The position numbers were made by a program, and so were the translations under genes. From an uncultured Alistipes sp. (lineage in GTDB: Bacteria > Bacteroidota > Bacteroidia > Bacteroidales > Rikenellaceae), in NCBI GenBank assembly GCA_900539755.1, contig UQDC01000007.1, positions 45,953-109,952 of the forward strand: a stretch of DNA of 64,000 bases, written 5' to 3'. The notes beneath the pieces were generated by a model. It did not search any database, was not told the origin of the DNA, and was given only the letters and a program-made list of their open reading frames with translations. The stretch's first letter is position 1, and every line of letters begins with the position of its first letter. This document shows positions 55,226-63,701 of the stretch, one piece after another.

Positions 55226-56641
55226 TCAGAAGTTATCCCAAGTGTAATCGGCAATCTCTCCCTTATACGAACCTGTGTAATCCTTATTCACCGACAAAAT
55301 TCTCGCACTATCTACGGCTCCCCCCACAGAGGTCTGGCCGTCAGTATTCCCGGGAAGCATCAGTATTGACCAAGGTGTTTCTGGAAGGTCTTTCCCTCCT
55401 GCCACACCATTAATTTCTAAATAGTCCTGCACTGGTTCTCCGTCTCTTGTCATGACTCTGACAATCCCTTGATCGTGAGAAACGTCGTTTAGTATCAGGT
55501 GGAAGGTGTCTCTTTCAGGTATGCCATCTTGATCGCAGGGGACTTGGATCGAAAGCCCACCGATAGAGATGGACAGCGATCCGTTGCGTGGAGTGGAGGT
55601 GTTGTTTGCGGTGGCGGTTACGGTGATGGTTCCCGAACCGGTTCCCGAGAGCGGTGAGACCTGCCAATCGTCGGGCAGCTCTGGCGTTACAACCCATTGA
55701 TCGTTGGCCTCACAGTTGATGGTTAGCGTTCTAGAGGTTTGATCGACGTAGAACGACAGAGAGGTCGGGGTGACAGTTACCGCATGGTCGTCGGTCAGGT
55801 AGATGGTGTTTGGGTCTTTGGAAGGAAGAGCGTCATATTCGTCTTGAGAGCCGGTCCAGATCTTTTTGCGGTTGTCTTCGTCATTCCAATCTTTGACGGT
55901 ATCGGCATATTCTTTGGCTTGTGACAATACATATTGATCGGCAGTGGCGAAATCGGTCCGGATACTCTCTTCGCGTTGGGAGGTATAGCTTTGAGCATTG
56001 GCTAAAGTGGTGCTATCTCCTTGATCGGCGTAGGCTTGTGCCTCATGGAGAACCACCGTGTCGGCCTGGGCGAAGTCCTGACGAATGACCTCTTCTCGTT
56101 CATCCGTATAGGCTTTCGCAGAGTTCAAAATCACCTGATCGGCCGCTGCAAAGTCCTGACGGATGATCTGCTCCCGTTGATCGGTGTAATCTTTGGCTTG
56201 GATGAGTATCCACTCGTCGGCCGAGGTGATGCGATCCAGTGAGGAGGAGATGTAAACCGAAGAGATGGTAATCCTGTTGCCCTGCTCATCCACGTAATCG
56301 GTGCCGATGTCGTTGGCCTCAGAAGAGCACTCGACTAACTCAAAGACGGCGCACGTGTTATGAGTGTATGTGAGCAGAGTGTCGGGGTCGGCCAGGCTGG
56401 GCTGCTTGTAGTGCAGCCGTGCATCCCAGATTCCAATTGTCTGCTGACTGCTGGCGGGAAAGAGTATGATAATCTTATTCCCGCTGATGGTATAGTCCGG
56501 CTTGATGGTTAGCTGTTTACGACTGCAATACAGTTCTACTTCGATCTCTGAACAGTTGTCGAAGGAGAGCGGTTGGTCGGCGCTGTAAAGAGCCCAGACC
56601 AAACGGACATCGTTTCCGATTCTTACTTTGGCTGTTGGCAT
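55226..56641 (-). CDS. Phage tail/fibre protein with coiled-coil repeats and BACON domain
   Basis: A 471-residue structural protein. Residues 1-110 are a beta-rich domain typical of phage baseplate or upper fibre proteins (VRIGNDVRLVWALYSADQPLSF). Residues about 140-245 contain four near-repeats of about 27 residues (AKDYTDQREQIIRQDFAAADQVIL, AKAYTDEREEVIRQDFAQADTVVL, and so on), a coiled-coil rod. Residues about 280-370 are a BACON domain whose core PDDWQVSPLSGTGSGTITVTA closely matches the one in the giant gene. The end is unassigned. Four bases separate it from the connector gene. Confidence 0.85.
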   Translation of the reverse strand: MPTAKVRIGNDVRLVWALYSADQPLSFDNCSEIEVELYCSRKQLTIKPDYTISGNKIIILFPASSQQTIGIWDARLHYKQPSLADPDTLLTYTHNTCAVFELVECSSEANDIGTDYVDEQGNRITISSVYISSSLDRITSADEWILIQAKDYTDQREQIIRQDFAAADQVILNSAKAYTDEREEVIRQDFAQADTVVLHEAQAYADQGDSTTLANAQSYTSQREESIRTDFATADQYVLSQAKEYADTVKDWNDEDNRKKIWTGSQDEYDALPSKDPNTIYLTDDHAVTVTPTSLSFYVDQTSRTLTINCEANDQWVVTPELPDDWQVSPLSGTGSGTITVTATANNTSTPRNGSLSISIGGLSIQVPCDQDGIPERDTFHLILNDVSHDQGIVRVMTRDGEPVQDYLEINGVAGGKDLPETPWSILMLPGNTDGQTSVGGAVDSARILSVNKDYTGSYKGEIADYTWDNF

Positions 56642-56644
56642 GGT

Positions 56645-57268
56645 TTATTTGGTCCAATAGGATTTAGACAGTTCGATCAGTGTGGTGGCCCGCTCCTCTC
56701 CGAAGGTGGCTGCGGTCAATCCTGCCGTCTGGTAGATGACTGCCGGATAGAGTAGCTTGCAGAAGGAGATTTTGTTCTCTTCGATCTGCGGTATCGGGTT
56801 GTATTTGGCCATTTCAATCTGGGCGGTTTCATCTTTTGAGCCGTAGGCCTCCAGTCGGTATCCTTCGGGGGATTGCACGACGGCGACAATCGGCCGCTCG
56901 TCATTGCCTCGCACGCCGGCCCATTTGCACTGCAGCTGCAAATAGGTGGGCGAAGAGTCGGTGATGGCAGCCAACACCGGAATGGTCCAATCACTCATCT
57001 TGAAGATCACTAAGCGTAAAAAGTCGTCGGGCAGGGGGAGCGTAGCGACGTTCCCTCTCCAGGTGATCTCCGAGGCTATGGAGGGGGCATCTCCCATCAG
57101 ATCGGCCGAAGCGTTGAGCGACACGGTGCGAACGGCATCGACGACCTTTTGGCGGATGATGTCGTTGAGCGATAGTGTGTTGATGTCACGAATCAGGTCG
57201 GCCGTCATCTCGTTTTCGTCCAGCGCTATGCGCACATCGGAGAGGATGCCTTCGAGCAGATATTGCAT
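56645..57268 (-). CDS. Phage head-tail connector or tail accessory protein
   Basis: A 207-residue protein. It begins with an amphipathic helix-rich part (LLEGILSDVRIALDENEMTADLIRDINTLSLNDIIRQKVVDAVRTV) and ends in an alpha/beta part with YPAVIYQTAGLTAATFGEERATTLIELSKSY. No catalytic motif. It lies between a small HeH-like protein and fibre genes, the place where head-tail adaptors or tail-completion proteins are usually encoded. The exact role cannot be told. Confidence 0.5.
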   Translation of the reverse strand: MQYLLEGILSDVRIALDENEMTADLIRDINTLSLNDIIRQKVVDAVRTVSLNASADLMGDAPSIASEITWRGNVATLPLPDDFLRLVIFKMSDWTIPVLAAITDSSPTYLQLQCKWAGVRGNDERPIVAVVQSPEGYRLEAYGSKDETAQIEMAKYNPIPQIEENKISFCKLLYPAVIYQTAGLTAATFGEERATTLIELSKSYWTK

Positions 57269-57270
57269 GG

Positions 57271-57669
57271 CTACTGTAAATTGGGGAAGGAGATACCTTG
57301 ATTTTTGGCAGCCTCGAGTAGGCCGGAACGGGTGCGCAGCTGTGTGGTTGGCACGCCTCGCTCTTTGAGTATGTGTTTGGCATCAGACAAGGAGGTCACC
57401 TCAGCATAGATCTGCGCTTCGGATTCGTTAGAGGGGGCCTCGATGGCTGGATTCGATGCGGGGAGCTCGTTGGGGGTGGACTCGAGGGGCTCGGCCGTAA
57501 ACAACACTCCACAGTCGGGATGGTGGTTGAGCTGCTCGATCTCCTGCGGATCGCCTGTGATGTAGATCGATCCTCCCGTGGAGAGCGATTCAAAACGGAT
57601 GTGACGACGTTTGCCGTCGATCCGGATATTGAACGAGATGTCGGAATGGCTTTTGTATTTGATTCTCAT
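57271..57669 (-). CDS. Phage structural/accessory protein with HeH/LEM-like C-terminus
   Basis: A 132-residue protein from the ATG at 57669 (an ATG at 57696 is in frame). The N-terminal 70 residues form strands (DISFNIRIDGKRRHIRFESLSTGGSIYITG), and the C-terminus SDAKHILKERGVPTTQLRTRSGLLEAAK is a helix-extended loop-helix pattern found in phage proteins next to capsid genes. Two bases separate it from the connector gene. Likely a virion or head-completion protein. Confidence 0.5.
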   Translation of the reverse strand: MRIKYKSHSDISFNIRIDGKRRHIRFESLSTGGSIYITGDPQEIEQLNHHPDCGVLFTAEPLESTPNELPASNPAIEAPSNESEAQIYAEVTSLSDAKHILKERGVPTTQLRTRSGLLEAAKNQGISFPNLQ

Positions 57670-57699
57670 AGTCTGTTTTGGGTTGAATGGTATCAAATA

Positions 57700-57727
57700 A
57701 GCCCCTCCCCACTGTTGGGAAGGGGCT
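57700..57727 (-). terminator. Terminator after the capsid gene
   Basis: On the minus strand AGCCCCTTCCC (57727-57717) pairs with GGGGAGGGGCT (57710-57700) with one mismatch, loop of six, then TATTT. It probably reduces transcription from the capsid gene into the tail genes. Confidence 0.6.
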
Positions 57728-57750
57728 CGAACAAGAGAAAGGAACTTCGT

Positions 57751-59136
57751 TTAGGCCGTTGCGAGTTTGATGCGCGCGTGGGCTTTTTTGTAACGGAGAT
57801 ACAGGCAGCACACCTCCCGTAATACGGTAGCATCGGTATTGCGGATACCTGCACTCTTCAGATCGAGAACGTTCCGTTCCCAGTTGATGTGTACCTTCTT
57901 GGTCAGGTAGGTGGGGTCGATGGCCAATCCGTAGTCGGCCATGCCATTTTGGTCGAACAGCTCGTGATGCATCACCAGCACCTCTCCGAAGTCGGTGTCA
58001 AAGGACTTGAATTTGAGGTTCCACACCTCTACGCTCTCCTTCAGTCGGAACTTTTCGGAGGTGATTTTGCTCAGTGCAGCCAGCAGGTTCGAGCCGGCGA
58101 AGAGCACCTTGCGTTTGTTGCCCACGCCGGTGCCGGTGAAGAGATCCTTCGCCAGATCTACCAGCTCATCGTCCGAGACGACAGCTTCGCTCTTGTCGCT
58201 GTCCCATGTGCCGAGCGTGATGTCCTTGCCGGCTTGCCACCAAATACCTTCGGTGAACCAGGTGTTGTTCTTCTTGCGCGGATGTTTGATCTTGCCCTTG
58301 ACGCCGAACAGGAAGGAGTTCTCCTGACCCAAACGCATGTCGTAAACGCTGTCCTCCTCCAGATCGCTGAAGGTCCAATCCACCTCTTTGAGTGCGATTT
58401 TGTCGAAGGTGGACTGTTCAACCTGCATCATGAAGTTCTGGCAATACTGCGTCTCCGGGGTCGGAATGTTGGAGAATACGGCGGTCTGGGCATCCAGCTC
58501 GGCGCAGGCCTTGCCCAAACGAATCAATACCGTATCCTGAGCGATGGCCGGCAGCATGGTGGGCTGTCCGTCACTGGCCTTGAGGCCGTTCACTGCATAG
58601 ACTACCGGCTGGCCGTTTGAGTCGCTGGCCCCGATCACATGCAACATCAGATCTTCCGTGCTGGGTTGACCCTCTTCGCCATTGATGTAACCTTTGATGC
58701 CTACCACGCGAATGGTGTCAGACTCATCGAACATTGATGCGTCGGTCACCTCCAAGGTGGTCGAGGTGCCGCTGGATTGTTTTTCGAAGGCGGTCTTCAC
58801 GGTGGTCTTGATCGGTTTGGTGCCGACAGAGTAGTATTTTACCTCCATTGAGTCGCATTCGATCGCCTTGCCATAGCGCGAGATTTGATCGATAGGGGTG
58901 GCCATGGGGCGAATGCGTGTAATCCGTTTGTCGATGTCGGAGAGATACATCTCCGGGATGGCCTCTCGACCGACGGTCTCGGTCAGACCTCCCTCATTTC
59001 GAGAGACGGTTTTACCGGCATCGGGAAGGTCTGCAATGACGGCATCCGCCATGCAGACGCCCTGGGTGACACCGCATACCAGTGCCATCAGAAACAGTAC
59101 CAAGCTACCCAAATAGCTCCATTTGAAATTTTTCAT
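57751..59136 (-). CDS. Major capsid-like protein with N-terminal hydrophobic segment
   Basis: A 461-residue protein in the place of the major capsid protein, between the scaffold-like and connector genes. The body (RITRIRPMATPIDQISRYGKAIECDSMEVKYYSVG, then a beta insertion, then KRKVLFAGSNLLAALSKI and FGEVLVMHHELFDQNGMADYGLAIDP) resembles HK97-fold capsid proteins of the SU10/DUF5309 type. Unexpectedly it begins with MKNFKWSYLGSLVLFLMALVCGVTQGVCMA, which reads as a signal peptide or membrane anchor. An internal ATG at 59052 (MADAVIADLPDAGKTV) would give a 433-residue protein without it and may be the true start. Confidence 0.7.
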   Translation of the reverse strand: MKNFKWSYLGSLVLFLMALVCGVTQGVCMADAVIADLPDAGKTVSRNEGGLTETVGREAIPEMYLSDIDKRITRIRPMATPIDQISRYGKAIECDSMEVKYYSVGTKPIKTTVKTAFEKQSSGTSTTLEVTDASMFDESDTIRVVGIKGYINGEEGQPSTEDLMLHVIGASDSNGQPVVYAVNGLKASDGQPTMLPAIAQDTVLIRLGKACAELDAQTAVFSNIPTPETQYCQNFMMQVEQSTFDKIALKEVDWTFSDLEEDSVYDMRLGQENSFLFGVKGKIKHPRKKNNTWFTEGIWWQAGKDITLGTWDSDKSEAVVSDDELVDLAKDLFTGTGVGNKRKVLFAGSNLLAALSKITSEKFRLKESVEVWNLKFKSFDTDFGEVLVMHHELFDQNGMADYGLAIDPTYLTKKVHINWERNVLDLKSAGIRNTDATVLREVCCLYLRYKKAHARIKLATA

Positions 59137-59180
59137 ACCTGATCTTGTTAAGTTTGATAATTATTGAATGTTGAGTTTTG

Positions 59181-60008
59181 TTAGCTGCGCTTGATTCTGT
59201 TCATGCGCCCGCGAGTCCATATATCTTCATCGGTAGCGAAGCGATCCAAGGCTCCATAGTCGGGGCGTTTGGGTGGTCGCACGTCGCTGCCCTCTCCGCC
59301 CAACATGGGAGGTACCCCCTCCGGGACGGTCATCTTCCGTTTGTTGGCATCGATCTTGGCGTTGCGTCCGCGCACCTCGCCCTCCATGGCGGCCGTGCTC
59401 AGATCTTTATCGTAGTTCATCGCCTTGAACATCACCTGCCAGGTCTCTGGGGCCACCTTGCTGAGGATGGCATCATCCACAATCTGGGCAAAGCGCTCAA
59501 ATACTTCGTTGGCCTGTTCGTCGGTGTAGCCGCCATGCTGCTGCACCTTCTCCAAGTTGTCAAGTGATGTGGCCAAATTGGTTTGTGCCTGCTCTTCAAG
59601 CTCCTTCTCTTTCATCTGGCGGGCGAGGTACTCCTGGCGAGCTTTGGCAAATTTCTCCTGCATATCGGGGTCGTCCAACGCTTCGCGGAAGTCATCGCCA
59701 AAGGCTCGGATGAGCTGCACGACGGGATCTTCTCCTTTGCGCCAGTTCATAAGAAAAGCGGCAGAGCGAGGATCCGAAGCAAATAGATTGGTGATGGCCT
59801 CGTCATTTTTTTTCCGTTCGGCAATATCCTTTTCGTACGTGTCGAAATCTTCGGCGATACGGTTGTAAATCTTTTCGTCATCTTCGAAATCCTCGTCCGG
59901 GTGGCTCTTTTTGAGGCGGGCGATGATCAACTCCTTTTTGGATGGAGTTTCACTTTGGGCGATGATCCCTTCAGGTGGAGTCATCCTGCTATTTTCCTCT
60001 TTATACAT
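59181..60008 (-). CDS. Phage scaffolding-like protein
   Basis: A 275-residue, highly charged and mostly helical protein. Residues about 25-150 are rich in Glu, Asp, Lys and Arg with long helix (RSAAFLMNWRKGEDPVVQLIRAFGDDF, MQEKFAKARQEYLARQMKEKELEEQ). The C-terminal 60 residues are Gly/Pro-rich and basic (RGRNAKIDANKRKMTVPEGVPPMLGGEG). It lies directly upstream of the capsid gene, the classic position of a scaffold. Function is inferred from charge, helices and position. Confidence 0.6.
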   Translation of the reverse strand: MYKEENSRMTPPEGIIAQSETPSKKELIIARLKKSHPDEDFEDDEKIYNRIAEDFDTYEKDIAERKKNDEAITNLFASDPRSAAFLMNWRKGEDPVVQLIRAFGDDFREALDDPDMQEKFAKARQEYLARQMKEKELEEQAQTNLATSLDNLEKVQQHGGYTDEQANEVFERFAQIVDDAILSKVAPETWQVMFKAMNYDKDLSTAAMEGEVRGRNAKIDANKRKMTVPEGVPPMLGGEGSDVRPPKRPDYGALDRFATDEDIWTRGRMNRIKRS

Positions 60009-60145
60009 AATGAGCTTGTTTTAAGCGTTTTTGGCTGTTGTTCCTGAAGCAAAAATAGATGGGGGCCTGCCTCGAAAAGTACATCTGTTAATTTTGTGAC
60101 AACCCAGGTAGGTACAAACGGGGTTCTGGATCAGGTGAAAAGATT

Positions 60146-60193
60146 GTTCTAATCGAAAAAAGCGTCACTAATGACGCTTTTTTCGATTAGAAC
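60146..60193. terminator. Perfect 22-bp hairpin, bidirectional terminator-like
   Basis: A perfect 22-base stem (60146-60167 with 60172-60193) with loop CTAA. Inside is AAAAAAGCGTCA/TGACGCTTTTTT, which makes a rho-independent terminator in both directions. It sits exactly at the left edge of the DUF4143 fragment. The outer ten base pairs (GTTCTAATCG) are longer than a usual terminator. Confidence 0.75.
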
Positions 60194-60646
60194 TTTAAGG
60201 AGGGCAAGGAATACATCAATTCGCCCTATAAGTATTACTTTTTAGATTTGGGCTTGCGTAATGCGCGGATCAACTTTCGGCAATCTGAAAAAAGCCATTT
60301 GATGGAGAATCTGATCTATAATGAGTTGAGGGTTCGCGGATTCAATGTCGATATTGGGGTTGTCCCAACCGTAACCAAAAATGAAGATGGAAAGCAGCAA
60401 CGTTCAAGCCTTGAAGTTGATTTTATCTGTAACCTTGGGAGCAGACGTTATTACATACAGTCTGCGTATAGAATGGAAAGCGAAGCAAAAATCAAACAGG
60501 AGCGTGCGTCTTTGACGAAAATTAACGACTCGTTCAAGAAGATCATTATCATTGGCGAGGAGACACCTGTTGTTCGAGACGAAACGGGTATTGCAACGAT
60601 AGGTATTTACGATTTTTTGCTTAAAGAGAATTCCTTGGAGCTGTAA
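60191..60646 (+). pseudogene. C-terminal fragment of a DUF4143 (AAA-type) ATPase
   Basis: An open frame of 151 codons that starts after a TAG at 60188-60190, directly at the hairpin, with no start codon before 60248. It matches the C-terminal DUF4143 region of ATP-binding proteins that have an N-terminal AAA domain: EGKEYINSPYKYYFLDLGLRNA, MENLIYNELRVRGFNVDIGVV, and the nuclease-like LEVDFI...YYIQSAYRM motif. The AAA domain and most of the protein are missing. It lies between the two divergent arms of the prophage, which makes it an insertion or a scar. Confidence 0.8.
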
Positions 60647-60695
60647 GGTGTGCGTTTTGTCAAGGGCAGACATTAATATAATGTGAATATAAAGA

Positions 60696-60718
60696 GGGGA
60701 AGGCAGTCAGCCTTCCCC
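60696..60718. terminator. Hairpin upstream of the packaging genes
   Basis: GGGGAAGGC (60696-60704), loop AGTCA, GCCTTCCCC (60710-60718), followed by ATTTGTTC. It could end transcription of the DUF4143 fragment or shape the leader of the next gene. Confidence 0.5.
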
Positions 60719-60755
60719 ATTTGTTCAGGTAACTTTGTGTATTAAGCTGTTTTAC

Positions 60756-61190
60756 ATGCCGATACGCAGGGTTTTCGAATACCGTTCCGAACGCGATCAG
60801 GACTTATTGAACGCCTACCGGCGTCAGATTGCACTGACCTCCGGCCCCATCCGGTTGAGGGAGGTGATGTGCCGTGTGGTGAACTCCCCCTCGTCGAGAT
60901 TTTGGGTCTCACCGGAGCGGGCCATGCGGGTCATATCCAGCATGGAGCAGGGAAATCGCTTAGAGGGGATGATGCGCAACAAGCGGATTATGTTCCGCGA
61001 AATCTATCGGCGTGTGCACCTGCTCAGAGAACGTCCCCCATATCGACAATTACCTTTAGTGGAGGTGGTGCAGATGGTGGTTGAGCAGCCCGCCCCCTCC
61101 TTCTACATGACGCCACAGAGCGCCATCGTGATCATGCACCACATCCGAAAACGCCGTAAACAATGCAACAGCTCAGAGTCCCGTTCATAG
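60756..61190 (+). CDS. Small internally repeated phage protein (possible small terminase)
   Basis: A 144-residue basic protein starting MPIRRVFEYRSERDQDLL. Two halves are related: IRLREVMCRVVNSPSSRFWVSPERAMRVISSM (residues about 30-61) and LPLVEVVQMVVEQPAPSFYMTPQSAIVIMHHI (about 98-129). Each has a strand-helix pattern with a FWV/YMTP core, suggesting a duplicated helix-turn-helix-like unit. Position before the large terminase suggests a small terminase or packaging helper; no family match is claimed. It overlaps the rhomboid gene by 28 bases. An ATG at 60735 is in frame. Confidence 0.6.
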   Translation: MPIRRVFEYRSERDQDLLNAYRRQIALTSGPIRLREVMCRVVNSPSSRFWVSPERAMRVISSMEQGNRLEGMMRNKRIMFREIYRRVHLLRERPPYRQLPLVEVVQMVVEQPAPSFYMTPQSAIVIMHHIRKRRKQCNSSESRS

Positions 61191-61660
61191 CCCTGCTGCT
61201 GGCTCTCTACCTTCTGACCCTATCACCGGAGCAGGTGGGAGCGGTAAGTGGCGGGCCCTTATGGCGTTACGCCGTGTATATGTTTTTTCACGCCAACCTG
61301 TTCCATCTGTTGGGGAACGCTTTGTCGGTGTACGTGGTGTGGCAATTTCGTTCCGATCACCCCTTGGTGGTGGCATCGTCGCTCTATGGGGTGGCGCTGC
61401 TGGCTGCGCTGATCACCAGCTCCGATACCCCAACTGTGGGGGCCTCGGGTGTTGTCTTTGCCTCGGTGGGCTTTCGTCTGAACCGTTGTCGCAGCCTCAA
61501 AACATGGGGCGTGGTTCTGCTCTCTGTTGCGGTGGGGGCCCTATTCTCGCAGATCAATTCAGCCCTGCATGGGGTTGCCCTGCTGGGCGGATGGCTTGTC
61601 GCCTTGGTGTATCATTTCTTTATTCGTTGGGCAGATGACTATCGATCAACTTTTGGCTGA
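61163..61660 (+). CDS. Rhomboid intramembrane serine protease, phage-encoded
   Basis: A 165-residue polytopic membrane protein with about six hydrophobic segments. It has every hallmark of an active rhomboid: FHANLFHLLGN in the second helix region (H43, H48, N52; the same HxxxxHxxxN spacing as GlpG), the catalytic serine in GASG (S95), and the catalytic histidine in ALHGVALLGGW (H136). Rhomboids cut membrane-spanning segments of substrate proteins inside the lipid bilayer. It overlaps the gene before it by 28 bases and the terminase start by 26 bases, so it is an integral part of the packaging operon. Its short length is near the minimal rhomboid core. Substrate unknown; a phage membrane protein is possible. 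Confidence 0.85.
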   Translation: MQQLRVPFIALLLALYLLTLSPEQVGAVSGGPLWRYAVYMFFHANLFHLLGNALSVYVVWQFRSDHPLVVASSLYGVALLAALITSSDTPTVGASGVVFASVGFRLNRCRSLKTWGVVLLSVAVGALFSQINSALHGVALLGGWLVALVYHFFIRWADDYRSTFG

Positions 61661-63680
61661 AAATACCGAACGACATCATGAGAAATATTCTCCTTTTGAC
61701 CCCTTGACTGGAGTTGGAGCCCCCGGAGAGCGAGTCCTGTTTCAGCTGAAGGATTACCTCTTCCCACAGCAGTATATCCCCGTCGAGATGCGCCGGGAGC
61801 CTCTGATTGATAAGTTGGCGGAATGCGGCTCGATCGAGGCCTTCGTCCGGAGGTATCTCTCCCGAGAGATGGGGGAGGAGGTGCGCGAAAAGGTGATCCG
61901 GCAGATGATCCGGCTGCGCATCCGCCATGACTTCTGCTTTTGGGCCTTTGCCTTTGTCAAGATCAAGCCGAAATCCGGTGGAGATATTATCCCCTTCAAG
62001 TTGAACCGTGCTCAGCGTAAGTTGATCGCAGCCCTCGAGAAGATGCGCTTGGAGGGTCGTCCGATTCGCCTGATTCTGCTCAAAGCACGGCAGTGGGGCG
62101 GCTCCACAGCGGTGCAGGTCTATATGGCTTGGATTCAGTTGGTACACAAGACGGGCTGGAACTCACTGATTGTCGCTCAGGTGCGCGATGCCGCCTTAGA
62201 GGTGAAGGGCATGTTCTCTACGCTGATTGAAAACTACCCGCTGTGGCTCCTGCACGAGGAGTTAGAGGACTTTGAGCCGGGCGAAAAGAAGCTGACCGCC
62301 TTTGAGGGGGCGCAAAATATCGATATCGTGCCGCAGCGCAACTGTAAAATCAAGGTAGGTTCGGCCGAAAAGCCCGACAGTGCACGTGGTGGCGATAGCG
62401 CCTTGGTGCACTGTACGGAGGTGGCCTTCTGGGTGAAGACGGAGAATAAAACCCCCGAACAGATTGTGCGCTCAGCCTGCTCCGGTGTGCTGTTTGCTCC
62501 CTTGACGATGGAGATCTACGAGAGTACAGCCAATGGTACGGGTAACTATTTCCACCAGGAGTGGGAGCGGGCCAAACGGGGTGAGAGTGACAAAGAGCCG
62601 CTCTTTGTGCCGTGGTTCGATATCGAGATGTACGAACTGCCACTTGCGGATCCCTATCGGTTTGCTCAAGCACTGTACGAGAATCGGAACAATAGGGCTA
62701 ACCAGGGGGTGTATGATTGGCGGCTATGGGAGAGGGGGGTCACCCTTGAGGCAATAAATTGGTACCAGCACAACCGCAAGCGGTTCGATGATCATGCAGA
62801 TATGGCAGCCGAGTACCCTTCAGATGACATAGAGGCGTTCAAACACAGCGGAAAGAAGGTGTTCGATCAATACAAGGTGGAGGCCTTCGGCAAGGAGTGC
62901 AGGGCTTGTCGGTATATGGGGGATGTGTATGGCCTGGCAGATCAGGGGCCGGAGGCGCTCAAGAGGATCAAGTTCTGTGAGGACAGACAAGGCCTCTTGA
63001 AAGTGTGGGAGCTGCCTGAGCTGGAATTTAAGGTGGTAAATCGCTATTTGACGGTGGTCGATGTGGGTGGTCGCTCTTCGGGGGCTGACTATTCCGTGGT
63101 GGTGGTCTTTGATCGCTATTGGATGATGGAAGGCGACAAACCGGAGGTGGTTGCCGAGTGGTACGGCCATATTGATCATGACCTGCTGGCCTGGAAGGCG
63201 GCGCAAATTGCGGCCTTTTATGACAACTCACTGTTGGTGATCGAAAGTAATACGTTGGAGACACGGGATAAAGAACGGGATACGGATGGAGATCATACCT
63301 CCTTTATCCTGAATCAGATTGCCGATGTGTACCCCAATCTGTATGCCCGTCGGCAGTCGGAGGAGGCGATCAATAGCGGGGCACCTCGCAAATGGGGTTT
63401 TCATACCAACTCTTCGACCAAGCCGATGATCATTGATCACCTGATCCGCATGATTCGCGAGCAGGCCTACATCGAGCGGGAGCGGGGCTGTCTGGATGAA
63501 TATCTGTGTTACGAGAAGAAGGAGAATGGCAGCTTCGGAGCCATCTCGGGGCGGCACGATGACCGCTTGATGACACGAGCCATCGGCCTGTTTATCTGTT
63601 TTTGTGAGATGGACCTACCGAAGATTGTCCAGCCAGTGCAGCCACGTGTGTTACGTCCTGTATCTGTGGCCACTATTTGA
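61635..63680 (+). CDS. Large terminase subunit (DNA packaging ATPase/nuclease)
   Basis: A 681-residue terminase that pumps phage DNA into capsids and cuts it. Residues about 120-330 are the ATPase with a Walker A-like KARQWGGSTAVQ and a Walker B-like stretch SALVHCTEVAFW. The nuclease domain includes LTVVDVGGRSSGADYSVVVVF (first Asp), LLVIESNTLE, and GRHDDRLMTRAIG near the C-terminus (distal Asp). Residues about 465-485 are acidic. The start at 61635 is used, 26 bases inside the rhomboid gene; an earlier frame to 61527 has no sense as protein. It reads away from the capsid genes, which is unusual. Confidence 0.93.
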   Translation: MTIDQLLAENTERHHEKYSPFDPLTGVGAPGERVLFQLKDYLFPQQYIPVEMRREPLIDKLAECGSIEAFVRRYLSREMGEEVREKVIRQMIRLRIRHDFCFWAFAFVKIKPKSGGDIIPFKLNRAQRKLIAALEKMRLEGRPIRLILLKARQWGGSTAVQVYMAWIQLVHKTGWNSLIVAQVRDAALEVKGMFSTLIENYPLWLLHEELEDFEPGEKKLTAFEGAQNIDIVPQRNCKIKVGSAEKPDSARGGDSALVHCTEVAFWVKTENKTPEQIVRSACSGVLFAPLTMEIYESTANGTGNYFHQEWERAKRGESDKEPLFVPWFDIEMYELPLADPYRFAQALYENRNNRANQGVYDWRLWERGVTLEAINWYQHNRKRFDDHADMAAEYPSDDIEAFKHSGKKVFDQYKVEAFGKECRACRYMGDVYGLADQGPEALKRIKFCEDRQGLLKVWELPELEFKVVNRYLTVVDVGGRSSGADYSVVVVFDRYWMMEGDKPEVVAEWYGHIDHDLLAWKAAQIAAFYDNSLLVIESNTLETRDKERDTDGDHTSFILNQIADVYPNLYARRQSEEAINSGAPRKWGFHTNSSTKPMIIDHLIRMIREQAYIERERGCLDEYLCYEKKENGSFGAISGRHDDRLMTRAIGLFICFCEMDLPKIVQPVQPRVLRPVSVATI

Positions 63681-63701
63681 TTATTAACCAATATCTGAGA
63701 T

